Source of the DNA: Norana najaformis
Lineage: Eukaryota > Annelida > Clitellata > Crassiclitellata > Hormogastridae
Direction of reading: 5' to 3'
Length of the DNA: 64,000 nt
Assembly: GCA_964023275.1 (NCBI GenBank)
Contig: OZ029928.1
Location: 15,201,682-15,265,681 of the forward strand
Shown here one piece after another: positions 32,501 through 41,790 of this stretch. Both the position numbers and the translations under genes were made by a program. Under the pieces are notes generated by a model. That model was not told the origin of the DNA. It was given only the letters and a program-made list of their open reading frames with translations, and did no database searches. Every line of letters begins with the position of its first letter. The first letter of the stretch is position 1.

Positions 32501-35500
32501 GGATATGGGATACTTTACTTTATCTAAGTTCCCCAGTCTTGGACAGAGTTGCAGAAATAACACTTAAAATAAATTGAAGGCTATTCAGTTAAAAATGTTC
32601 ACCAGGAAACAGAACAGTTTGAAGTTAAGAAAGGTAGGTACAGTGTGGTTAAGAAAAGTTGAGTGTGGTAGATCAGGTGTAGTTAAGAAATGGTGGGTAT
32701 GGTAGGTAAGTTAAGAAGATTAAGAAACATAGGGTGTGGTAGGTAAAATAAGGTTAAGAATTGGGACATTGTAGGTAAGAAATGTGGTATGTGGAAGGTG
32801 GTGTGTAAGGTAAGATTAAGAAATGTGATGCATGGTAATCAAAGTATGGTTAAGAAATGTGGTATGTGGAAGGTGGTGTGCTGTAGGTAACGTAACATTA
32901 AAACACGGGTGTTGTAGGTAAAGTTAAGGCTGAGGTTAAGATGCATGAGACCTTGTAGGTAAGATTAGGTAAAGGGTCAGGGGTAAGGTTAGGTAAAAGG
33001 TCAGGGGTAAGGTTAGGTAAAAGGTCACAGTGCAGCTTCATTGTAACTTCTCCACCAGTTGAGTTGCAAGAATGTGATGATTTCTTCTTGAATTGGATTG
33101 ATTTGTTTTATTGCAAACTAGCGTAACATCTTCAGAGAAGGTGGACAAAGAGAATCGATACTGTGACTTCAGTATTTCATCCATTCCCTATCCAGGCTGT
33201 GAGTTTTTTCGCGAGTGGAAGGATGCCCTGTATCAAACTGAAGGAATGGTCTATGACTGGAAGCAGGTCTGCATCATCATTGTTATTATCATGGACATCA
33301 TCACCATCATCATCATCACTATCATCTTTGTTCATCATTGTTATTATCATGAGCATCATCACCACTGCCACCATCATCATTATCGTCATCAGTGTTCATC
33401 ATTTTTATTATCGTCATCATCATCATTATCATTGCTCATCATTTTTATTATCATGAACATCATCATCATCATTTTGAGCATATGAACATCATCATTGTTG
33501 CTGTTGTCATCTTTATGTTATTATTCCATTTCATCATAAACCATACTGTCTTCCTCAGCAACAATAACTATCACATTATCATCAGTGGGAAAAGCTTCAT
33601 CACTGATATACATACCTATGTATATATGCACACTGTATATTTATATATATATATGTACATATATACATACATACACATACATACATACATATATATGTAC
33701 ATGCATACTTATGTGCTTACATGCATATAAATGTACACGCATACATACATACGTACACCTACATACGTATATTTGTACATGCATACATATGTGCATACAT
33801 ACATGTACATGTACACACATGCGTACATACATACATTCATACTTGCACATGTATATACATAGGACACTACTTATGTAGATGCAAAGGATACTTGATTGTC
33901 TGAATGTTTTAACAGAATGTCTTTTACATTCTCTGTTGCTGCTGATGTTGCTAGGGTTTCGTGGATGCTCAGCTTGATATTCCGACAAGTCCAACACCTC
34001 CCGACACGATTGACTGGACTCAGTACATGGTAAGACCAATTGCCTGTGCAAAGTAAAAACAGAAGCGAGCATGACGCCTCTTGCTTCTTGTAAAGCCTCT
34101 GCCATCCTGGTGACATTTTATTCAGTATGATAGAATTTGCGGTTACTTTGGTTCTGACAGTTGCTTTTGAAATTGGAATTGAGTTTGAGTTTGAATCTGA
34201 CTATAAAATTACGTTCAGTTCACTGACTTTGAGAAATTCAAATGGTTATGGAGAAGATTGGCCTCTCAGACCCTCTGAGGGACAACATATCAAGGCAGAG
34301 AAGATTGGCCTCTCAGACCCTCTGAGGGACAACATATCAAAGCAGAGAAGATTGGCCTCTCAGACCCTCTGAGGGACAACATATCAAGGCAGAGAAGACT
34401 GGCCTCTCAGACCCTCTGAGGGACAACATATCAAGGCAGAGAAGATTGGCCTCTCAGACCCTCTGAGGGACAACATATCAAGGCAGAGAAGATTGGCCTC
34501 TCAGACCCTCTGAGGGACAACATATCAAAGCAGAGAAGATTGGCCTCTCAGACCCTCTGAGGGACAACATATCAAAGCAGAGAAGACTGGCCTCTCAGAC
34601 CCTCTGAGGGACAACATATCAAGGCAGAGAAGATTGGCCTCTCAGACCCTCTGAGGGACAACATATCAAAGCAGAGAAGATTGGCCTCTCAGACCCTCTG
34701 AGGGACAACATATCAAGGCAGAGAAGATTGGCCTCTCAGACCCTCTGAGGGACAACATATCAAGGCAGAGAAGATTGGCCTCTCAGACCCTCTGAGGGAC
34801 AACATATCAAAGCAGAGAAGATTGGCCTCTCAGACCCTCTGAGGGACAACATATCAAAGCAGAGAAGATTGGCCTCTCAGACCCTCTGAGGGACAACATA
34901 TCAAAGCAGAGAAGATTGGCCTCTCAGACCCTCTGAGGGACAACATATCAAAGCAGAGAAGATTGGCCTCTCAGACCCTCTGAGGGACAACATATCAAGG
35001 CAGAGAAGATTGGCCTCTCAGACCCTCTGAGGGACAACATATCAAGGCAGAGAAGATTGGCCTCTCAGACCCTCTGAGGGACAACATATCAAGGCAGAGA
35101 AGATTGGCCTCTCAGACCCTCTGAGGGACAACATATCAAAGCAGAGAAGATTGGCCTCTCAGACCCTCTGAGGGACAACATATCAAAGCAGAGAAGACTG
35201 GCCTCTCAGACCCTCTGAGGGACAACATATCAAGGCAGAGAAGATTGGCCTCTCAGACCCTCTGAGGGACAACATATCAAGGCAGAGAAGATTGGCCTCT
35301 CAGACCCTCTGAGGGACAACATATCAAGGCAGAGAAGATTGGCCTCTCAGACCCTCTGAGGGACAACATATCAAGGCAGAGAAGATTGGCCTCTCAGACC
35401 CTCTGAGGGACAACATATCAAAGCAGAGAAGACTAATCTTATGACTTCTGTCGCTTCGTTACCATAATGCGTAAAGCGTCAAACAGTAGTCGCTTCAAGT

Positions 35501-38500
35501 GAGCTCGTTAAAAATCATAATCTGTTGGAGAAGCAAAGGCGAAGTCCAATAAGTCAGAGAAATCAGAAGTTAAGCTATGGTGGGTAAACTAGCTGAAACG
35601 TGAAAATGCAGTTGCTAATACTTCATACCCATGGCTGGCTCTCGGTTTAGCTAATGCGATTGTTCTTCTACCCCATCTTCCTTTTCTTATTATTACTCGC
35701 TGTGTAATATTAAGCAAGTTGTAGTAGAACAGGAGAGAATGCAAAACTTAAGGACGAGTTTCTTCAGTGTTTTCAAGCAGGATTTGATCTTGGAAGAAAA
35801 AGAGTTTCCCTCGGGAGCGCAGCTGTAATGTAATGTATTGTGGCAAATGACAGGTTTGTTTGGTCTTTTGCAGAGTTGGGATGTTGTCCGACTGACACAG
35901 AACTACCTGCTTTTGCTGCTCCATTACATCAAAGAAGGTTTGTCACTGAATGTTGATATCATGCTTATGTATTTAGGTTTATGAATACAGTGTTTGCTTG
36001 ATTGTTTGATAGAAGGGAAAATTGAAAATGTTTCAGTGATGCTTGCAGCGGATGAGCTAAAACTATTTTATCAAATGCAGATAAGAATTAGTATATGCTT
36101 GAAACATTTAATAGAATGCTGAATTGTTTCAGGCAATGCTAAAAACATTTGAGAAAATGCTAAACTGTTTCCCAGAATGATAGAAATATTTTTTCAACTG
36201 CTACAGTTGTTTAAGCTAAATCTGGAATCAAGATTTAGCAAATGATTGAAACATTAAAAGAATGCTCAATTGCGTCAGGCAAAGCTAAAAAATTTAAGAA
36301 AATGCTAAATTGTTTCCAAGAATTGATATAGAAATGTTTCAGCAACTGCTACAAATGTTTCAGCTAAATCTGGAATCCTGGTCCACTGTATCTCCGGTTG
36401 GGACAGAACACCGCTCTTCATATCCCTCATTCGGTTGTCACTTTGGGCCGAAGGACTAATCCACGAATCACTGAGCCCAAAAGAAATCCTGTATCTTACG
36501 ATAGCGTACGACTGGTTTCTGTTTGGGTAAGTCCAAGTTATCTTCCTTGACAGGACTATTTGCTCAGAGTCGGAAGTTGGGAGCACTGCTAGGGAGTTTA
36601 GTTGAATTTATGTTACATGAATGTCTTACTATACATTGCCAGTAGATAGCTAAAGCCGTTATTAATACTGAACAAAAATATTATAAGTAATGAAAGTAAC
36701 GTTTTTTATTATTTTTTTGCATTTATTTTTGCATGCAGGGTCAGTAAATCTGAATCTGAGTCCTTCGCAAAGCAACCGCGAGTGAAGGATTTGCTCAAAG
36801 TCCATACACAGTAACTGTCTCGGGGAGGCTCGAACCCATGCTGTCCGCGTTACAAGCCGAGTGCTCTATCCAATCAGCTACCATGCACCCCTTTGATGTG
36901 TTAATTTTTGTTTTGTTTGGCAACGTCTCTGGGTGCAAATTGTAATTACTACTTTTTCATTCTTTGTATGGCATTGACTGGAAATCATTTGTTAACAGAA
37001 TTGGATCTGGAACCTCCTAAAGGGCAAGATGAGCTTCTTTAAGCATTGTTTCCTTTTGTTTTTGCAAGTTATTTTGGTGTGTGCGATGATTATTTTGCTT
37101 CTTTTAATTCTGTTCTTTTTCTTGTTTTAGGCACAATTTTACCGACAGATTCTGGAAGGGAGAAGAGGTATGAAAGACTTTAAAATAAATGATATGAGGC
37201 TTTCTGTATAAATCAGATGATATTGTAATATAATTACAGAAATTTATATAGCACCACGGTAGTCTACAAAAGAGATGCAGGAACCTTAACGGTTCAGTGA
37301 CTTCAGAACTCGTTCATGAAGAACAGTTGAAATGTTCAAAAGATAGCCACAGTGGATGTATACATGCCAGGCTGCACCACATATCCTTTTATTTATTTAT
37401 TTGTGCAGTTTAAATACAGAAATAAATAGATAAATATGTTGCAGAAGTTCATGGGGAACTGTGTTCTGTGTTCAAGAGTGCTTTTGAGTAGATGCTGTAT
37501 AAGTTGAGATGCTACATTAATTATGTGCACCTTTGTAACGTTTTAAAAGCCCCTATATAAATAGCCAGGTACATGCATACGTATGTGGATCAAGGTAATT
37601 TGCCTATAAATTGCAAGTTTAGAACACAGAAAATTTAGAGATTTGAATATGCCAAGTGTCCAGTCGTTATCTAGGTTTGCGGTGAATTCTTCCGTTTTGC
37701 ATTTTGTCTGCAAATTATTTCAGATTTTCCACTTCTGCTTTGCGTTTCTGAAGCACATAACTGGAGACGAGTTCAACATCGGCCGCAGGTCAGGGAAAGT
37801 TAAATTTGTACATTTAAATTTTGTATTTGTTAATTTATTTTGTTCCAATTGCTGATAAGCCTCAAAGGAGTTGAAAAATTAATTTGTTAATTTTATTTTA
37901 TTTTAAAAATTAATTTTATTCTGCCAGGAAATGAATGGAGTACCTTTGGAGAGAGAAGCTGAAATCTCGACCATTATGCCAACTGATATACGAGTTGTAA
38001 GACCTTGTGTAATGTAATGTATGAGAGCCAAGCAACTGTGTTTTCAGTGTATATGTGCGCAGTGTTTTCTTCTTCATATGTGTATAGAATTAACTCTGGA
38101 TGATGGACTAAGACTGTTTTTCATCAGAATTTTCCACAAATTCCGTTAAGATGGAGTTACTAGGACTTAGTTATCGTACCCAAGACCAACTCACTGTGGG
38201 CAGTCTTGCTGTAGGTTGTTTACTGATTATATAGTAATTCTGTTATTTATTTTATTTATTTATTTCATATCAGGAAAAACAGAACAAGAACAGCCAGCTC
38301 ACCCGAATACATTACCGACAGCGCTCTTCTAGGTAAACGAGCTAAATAATCCATGTGTGATATACGAAAGAAATGATCCGAACTGGACCTAACGGATTGT
38401 GATAACTGATTGCAGTTTTGCTTCAGAACAACTTTCAGTGATTTTTCATATCATATGAGTGATAATTGATTTTCTGATGAAATTATTGAAGTTTCAAATA

Positions 38501-41354
38501 AAATGCTAGGGTTGAGAGATTAGTCTAGCGCCTTCAAACTAATTGTTTTCTCAAGGAATTTGCTTTGTTTATACAGTTGTGGCCTTTGATCTTAGCCGTA
38601 ATCCTGAGATGCTGTCTGCAAATCCAACCGCTTAGTGGAATAGAGCTAGAAAAGCAGATCGGGTCGATTTGTGGGTCAGTCATAGAAGATCCAGATAAAC
38701 GCACCGAGGGAAGAACTTAATTTGAAACCTGCTATGAACTAAATCCTTCTATGGTGTGATTTCTTTTAGATCTTGAAGGGTCTTTGGGTTGCGGAGGGTG
38801 TGAAGGGAGGGTGAGAAGAACTTAATTTGAAACCTGCTTTGAATGAAATCTTTCTACCGTGTAATTTGTTTAGATCTTGAAGGGTCTTTGGGTTGCGGAG
38901 GGTATGGCCATCGAGCGAGCAACACGAGCCTCAACAGCATCGGCAGCACTCGAAGTATCGACAATCCTCCATTCTCCTTCAACATCGGCAGCTATGAAGA
39001 AGATAACTTCATCAACAGGTTGCACTATTTCTTCATATTTTTGGTCTGTAGTCCAACGATTGTGGGTTTGAGCCTGCTGTATGGACTCTGGGGACGACCG
39101 TGAAAGAGTTGTTTGCCCACACTGGTCTTGCACCTCCTATTCTTGTTTACTGACTTGCACGCATAAAGAGTACAATAAACAAAGTGATAAATAAATGAAA
39201 TTGAGTGGATGCTTGTTTTGTGTTGTCTTCAACCGTCGTCGAGCCGACGATTGGCACCACGGACAATTTTGTGCCACCTGCTTCTGTCTCAAGTCTCTTG
39301 TAATAATTGGTTGAACAATACTTCAGTCCTCGACTCGATGTTGATGTCATCTTGTGTCTTCCCCGAGTTCGGGATCGAGGAATTGTGCATTGGATGTTCT
39401 CTTTCTCTAGGCAGTCTCCACTCTTCCGTAGCACTAATATAATTTTTGTTCGGAGCTGTTTTTACGAAATTGCTATCACTATTACTGTTACTGATTTGCT
39501 ATTGTTAAATTATTCATCATTGCTATTGTGTGTACTTCTTTAGTTTACCATCATTTTCATCATCCTATTAAAGCCGTTTATTTTCTTCTGTTGAACGTTT
39601 GACTGCAGTGTGCCGAACAACACACAACACGCCCCTTCCTGCAAAGGTTCGATGCCTTGTAGCAAGCCACTGGCCGACATTGCCGACGCTCGCCATACAA
39701 CCAGCCCAATGGCTGTTCCTAAACCGGTTCACCATCTCTCGGCCGATGCAAGGTCAAGCTACGGCAGGTTAGTCCACTCACTGACCGTCTCACACGGCTG
39801 TATTAATTTACAAAGGAAAATGGTACGGATCTAAATATTAGATAATAATGCAACTGTGGCCCTGGATGGTACACTGAACGTTTTTGTAACAAGGCAGTTC
39901 ATCTAATCCAATCTAAAGCCATTCAAACGGGCAGCGGTGAAGTGGTGAAGGATCTCGCCTGATTAATTCATTGTAAAAAGAGCAGGGTCGAGGCCATATG
40001 GCTGCTATAGAAAAACTGTACATTTACCGTCTAATCCAATCTAAAGCCATTCAAACGGGCAGCGGTGAAGTGGTGAAGGATCTCACCTGATTAATTCATT
40101 GTAAAAAGAGCAGGGTCGAGGACATATGGCCGCTATAGAAAAACTTGTACATTTACATTTGGTATACTTTATCTGATTGTGGGTGTTGTAGCTGGCAGTT
40201 CATTCCAGAGTTAGAAAGCCTTCGGGCCGGTTATACTTCATCTCCTGGTAATCCGTCATCTACGCACGCTCGCCTCGGATCGTAAGATCGTGTTTTATTT
40301 TTGTTTCTAGTGTTTTTGTTGTTGCTGTTGTGGATATTGATAATTAATTTGCTACTTTGTTGTTATGCTAAACAAATGTTGTGTTACCATGACAGTTATC
40401 GTGCTAGTAGTATTGTTGCTACTGATGATGGGAAAAGCATGAAGCTGAACAGATTAGTGTGTATAGGCAAGAGAATGTTTGTGTACAGGTTTCTGCCAGT
40501 GCTTGGATTTGAATGTTACACTTTTCCATGAGTGTGTGACTGTCTAAAACACTTTGCCAATCTGTTCTTGGTTGACTTTCCATGCAGTGGCTTGATTGCA
40601 GATGGCACACACTGATGGAAAAGTGTCAAATGCAAGTGTTTAGCTGTTCTAAGTGTTCAAATGGAAATGCTGGCAGACTGAACAAGCAGCGAATTTCTGT
40701 TGCCTATAAGCTAGCGTTAAACGTAAACCTATTCAGCGTGATGCTTTTCCCATCATCGGTAAGAGCAGAGTGTCTAGATTGGTTCCTGTCCTGTGAAATT
40801 GACAATTCATCGCCAAGCCATGCAAACAATAGGGAAACTTAGGTGCATGTGTGTTTTTATGCATGTGCTTCAGGAAGAAAGTCTACCACAAAAGGCCCGA
40901 GTTGCAAACTCGCTACCGTCTTTTAAATCACTTGTTAAGACTCGCTGCTTTACCCTGGTGTTTGCATGATTCCATATTGGCCCCAGCGAACATATCCGAT
41001 TCAGGTGTTCTGACATTGCACACATTATAACTGCTTTAATAAATAAATAAATAAATAAAAGATTGTTGAATCTGAGGACCATGTTAGTGGACTGTTGTTA
41101 TCACAATGAGCAGGTTAAAAAGTTTTTTTATTTTCTTTACTAGCTTGTCTGAGATATCAGATCGCAGGAGCACAGAATCGATGAGAAAACAAAATCTGGA
41201 CGATGTACAATGCCTCTTTCAGAACCTTTATTCCTCGATCATGAGTGATTCCTCGAATTCCTGGCTGACCAGCAGTGGCGGAGGAATTTCCGGCATCATT
41301 GGAAATTTTGTGGAAAAGGTCGGCTTCCGTTCGGCAAGAAGTACTTTTGTCTAA
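26543..41354 (+). CDS. MTMR14: Myotubularin-related phosphoinositide 3-phosphatase MTMR14 (Jumpy), 17 exons
   Basis: Exons: 26543-26641, 26983-27039, 27553-27650, 29718-29826, 30785-30915, 31566-31682, 33122-33266, 33955-34029, 35874-35937, 36364-36526, 37131-37167, 37724-37788, 38274-38332, 38874-39018, 39609-39767, 40192-40281, 41144-41354. Total 1824 nt, 607 aa (human 650). MTMR14 dephosphorylates PI3P and PI(3,5)P2 and restrains autophagy. Conserved blocks in order: NGELCGHYPTRIVVLEY; RRARCRGRFVAPVILYEGK; HICRSATLSGGAEIYGR; VKFGLNVTSSEKVDKENRY; SIPYPGCEFFREWKDALYQ; the catalytic HCISGWDRTP (Cys 307, Arg 313, intact CX5R); LYLTIAYDWFLFGHNF; IFHFCFAFLKHITGDEF; then a Ser-rich tail with MAVPKPVHHLSADARSSYGS. 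The exon 16 donor at 40281 (GGATC|GTAAGA) was chosen because it alone keeps frame into exon 17. A further exon between 12 and 13 is possible (see 37928). Confidence 0.94.
28195..28262 (-). mobile_element. Retroposon 3' end, MTMR14 intron 3
   Basis: GTAATCTTGAAATTTATATA then GCACCGC and AAGAGGCATTCC: the inverted form of the GCGCTATATAAATTT-type tail. Confidence 0.4.
28540..28745. repeat. Degenerate repeat of TTTAACATGT motif
   Basis: About eight TTTAACATGT(T/C) or TTTAACGTGTT-like units spaced about 20-35 bp apart with variable text between them. MTMR14 intron 3. Confidence 0.55.
28900..29214. repeat. (ATAC)n microsatellite
   Basis: Long imperfect CATA/TATA tract interrupted by GAGATAATTAGTAAATCTG at about 29102; the same phrase recurs at about 29213, where a SINE begins. 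The tract is probably the expanded tail of that minus-strand SINE. Confidence 0.75.
29215..29690 (-). mobile_element. tRNA-headed SINE split by a LINE insertion
   Basis: SINE text (AAATCTGAATCTGAGGTG, then a B-box complement TGCTTGAACCTGCA) runs to about 29298. It stops at the LINE and resumes after the LINE tail at about 29657 with ACCCAGTGAGCTACTGAATG and GACCGTTGTGTCACAC, which reads as a tRNA-like head on the minus strand. MTMR14 intron 3. Confidence 0.55.
29300..29656 (+). mobile_element. L2/CR1-type LINE, C-terminus and 3' end
   Basis: Encodes LRSATQDLLFVPRMRT, then QSRSFAYVGPTCWNGLPREL and FHRRLKTVLFNSDFTFSGR, followed by CTAAGAGGCGCTTTAAAAAT and (ATTACA)n. 5'-truncated. Confidence 0.85.
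29985..30225 (+). mobile_element. L2/CR1-type LINE, C-terminus and 3' end (second copy)
   Basis: Near-identical to 29400-29656: QSRSFAYVGPTCWNRLPREL, RRRKTVLFNSDFTFSGQ, then AAGAGGCGCTTTAAAAATCT and ATTACAATTAC. MTMR14 intron 4. Confidence 0.85.
30395..30607 (+). mobile_element. LINE 3' end with (AAT)n tail
   Basis: Encodes LTNPKFFPSFKKRLKTHYFS, then runs into TAATAATAATAATAATAATG at 30587-30606. A different subfamily from the two copies before it. MTMR14 intron 4. Confidence 0.7.
31400..31446 (-). mobile_element. Retroposon 3' end, MTMR14 intron 5
   Basis: AGTAATCATGAATTTATATA then TCGCCTCTTCAAG, the inverted GAGGCGATATATAAATT-type tail. Confidence 0.4.
32130..32525 (+). mobile_element. 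Two tandem family-B SINE copies
   Basis: Copy 1 (about 32130-32290, partial) and copy 2 (about 32298-32525) both contain GGGAAGTAAACAGCAAGTC- or GGGAAGTAAGTGGCAAGTC-like text and CTGGCCCCATGTCCAGGA. Copy 2 extends left through CACACTGTGCCTCTAATTGG, matching the minus-strand copy at 23633-23925. MTMR14 intron 6. Confidence 0.75.
32610..33030. repeat. Purine/G-rich degenerate repeat field, MTMR14 intron 6
   Basis: Repeated GGTTAAGAAATGTGG- and GTAGGTAAG-like words, ending in two and a half units of AGGGGTAAGGTTAGGTAAAA plus GGTC. The strand is almost free of C. Not the metazoan TTAGGG telomere repeat. Confidence 0.6.
33280..33490. repeat. (ATC)n microsatellite next to exon 7 donor
   Basis: ATCATCATC tracts with TTATTATC interruptions, starting about 15 bp into MTMR14 intron 7. 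Confidence 0.8.
33600..33865. repeat. (ATAC)n microsatellite, MTMR14 intron 7
   Basis: Imperfect CATA/TATA tract. It creates several long but meaningless Tyr/Thr/His/Met-rich frames. Confidence 0.85.
34251..35433. repeat. 47-bp minisatellite, about 25 copies, MTMR14 intron 8
   Basis: The unit starts GAGAAGATTGGCCTCTCAGA, continues CCCTCTGAGGGACAACATAT and ends CAAGGCA. By eye only two positions vary: AAGGCA or AAAGCA in every copy, and AGATTGG or AGACTGG in copies 4, 8, 21 and the terminal stub. Each unit contains the inverted repeat CTCAGA-CCC-TCTGAG. With 47 bp per unit the frame shifts each copy, so it is not coding. Confidence 0.97.
36130..36380 (+). repeat. About 147-bp tandem duplication covering the exon 10 acceptor
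   Basis: AAATGCTAAACTGTTTCCCA to AAGCTAAATCTGGAATC (about 36155-36229) is repeated as AAATGCTAAATTGTTTCCAA to CAGCTAAATCTGGAATC (about 36300-36377). The downstream copy holds the real acceptor at 36362-36363. The upstream copy keeps an AG before CTAAATCTGGAATC but meets TAG after eight codons. Confidence 0.8.
36719..36893 (-). mobile_element. tRNA-derived SINE, family A
   Basis: The clearest copy. Minus strand starts GGGGTGCATGGTAGCTGATT (A box region), then GGATAGAGCACTCGGCTTGT (tRNA-like, TGT in the anticodon position), B box GGGTTCGAGCC, then CTCAGATTCAGATTTACTGA and an A-rich tail. The cloverleaf match is partial, so this is a SINE head, not a tRNA gene. MTMR14 intron 10. Confidence 0.85.
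37235..37585. mobile_element. Retroposon 3' ends in both orientations, MTMR14 intron 11
   Basis: A minus-type tail near 37235-37262 (AGAAATTTATATAGCACCAC) and a plus-type tail near 37540-37570 (AAAAGCCCCTATATAAATAG then CCAGGTAC). Confidence 0.4.
37928..37996 (+). other. Exon-like 69-nt segment in MTMR14 intron 12
   Basis: Bounded by TTCTGCCAG and GTTGTAAGA, so both splice sites look good, and 69 is a multiple of three. In one frame it reads EMNGVPLEREAEISTIMPTD then IRV, loosely like the human segment before RRKDRG. In the phase left by exon 12 it meets TGA in its second codon. It could be a poison cassette exon, or a sign that the exon 12-13 model is imperfect. Confidence 0.35.
38711..38910 (+). 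repeat. 105-bp tandem duplication covering the exon 14 acceptor
   Basis: AAGAACTTAATTTGAAACCT at 38711 recurs at 38816. Both copies run through a TTTAG acceptor into ATCTTGAAGGGTCTTTGGGT and TGCGGAGGGT. The downstream copy is real exon 14 (from 38874). The upstream copy has its own AG at 38768-38769 and a donor-like GGAGG|GTGAGA at 38811, outlining a 41-nt micro-exon. Confidence 0.9.
39903..40158 (+). repeat. Two tandem 128-bp repeat units, MTMR14 intron 15
   Basis: CTAATCCAATCTAAAGCCAT at 39903 recurs at 40031, with almost identical text (AACGGGCAGCGGTGAAGTGG, GCTATAGAAAAACTTGTAC). A third, more diverged copy lies at about 45418-45530. The CGCTATAGAAAA-GTACATTTACATT end resembles a retroposon tail. 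Confidence 0.85.
40850..41063 (+). mobile_element. LINE 3' end with (AATA)n tail, MTMR14 intron 16
   Basis: Encodes ARVANSLPSFKSLVKTRCFT, the usual LINE C-terminal end, then ends in TAATAAATAAATAAATAAAT at 41038-41057. Confidence 0.6.
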
Positions 41355-41529
41355 GCGTTGCATTTGATTTTGATTCAAATTTTTGGTGAATGATTGAAGC
41401 ATTTATTGTTTATGTACATAACGTTTTCGCACACGACGTTAGGTTGGCAAATGGATAATAGTAATTTTAGGGTGAATCGTAACTGTTACTGAAAGCTAAG
41501 TTTTATATGTTAGACTTAACCGACTGAAT

Positions 41530-41790
41530 GGTTTAATTGCCAGGGTTTGAAGCCAGCATGCCATTGGACAGGTACTCAGAAATGGTTTAATTGCTAGTAG
41601 TTAGTGTGCCATTGTATGAATACTTGGAATTGCCAGGATTTGTACCCATTGGATGAGTACTTGGAAATGGTTCAGTTGCCAGGGTTTGTAAGCAGTATGC
41701 CCTTGGATGAGTACTCAGAAATGATTCAGTTACCAGGGCCTGTAAGCAGCATGCCATAGGATGAGTACTCGGAAATGGTTTGATATTTTG
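41530..41790. repeat. About 58-bp tandem repeat, roughly 4-5 degenerate units
   Basis: Units contain GCCAGGGTTTGTAAGCAG, ATGCCCTTGGATGAGTACTC and AGAAATGGTTCAGTT with drift. Probably in the MTMR14 3' UTR. Confidence 0.75.

Noticed and set aside
32940-33030. Interstitial telomere repeat
   Set aside because: The unit has GGTTAGGTAAAA, not TTAGGG arrays.
34251-35433. CRISPR-like array
   Set aside because: Units are contiguous with no unique spacers, and the setting is a eukaryotic intron: an ordinary minisatellite.
36830-36893. tRNA gene on the minus strand
   Set aside because: The head has A/B boxes and a TGT triplet at the anticodon position, but stems pair poorly and it continues into a repeated body with an A-rich tail seen in three other places: a SINE.
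40582-40842. Extra MTMR14 exon between exons 16 and 17
   Set aside because: Acceptor-like sites exist, but every reading in the needed phase meets a stop within a few codons; extending exon 16 to 40281 solves the frame without it.
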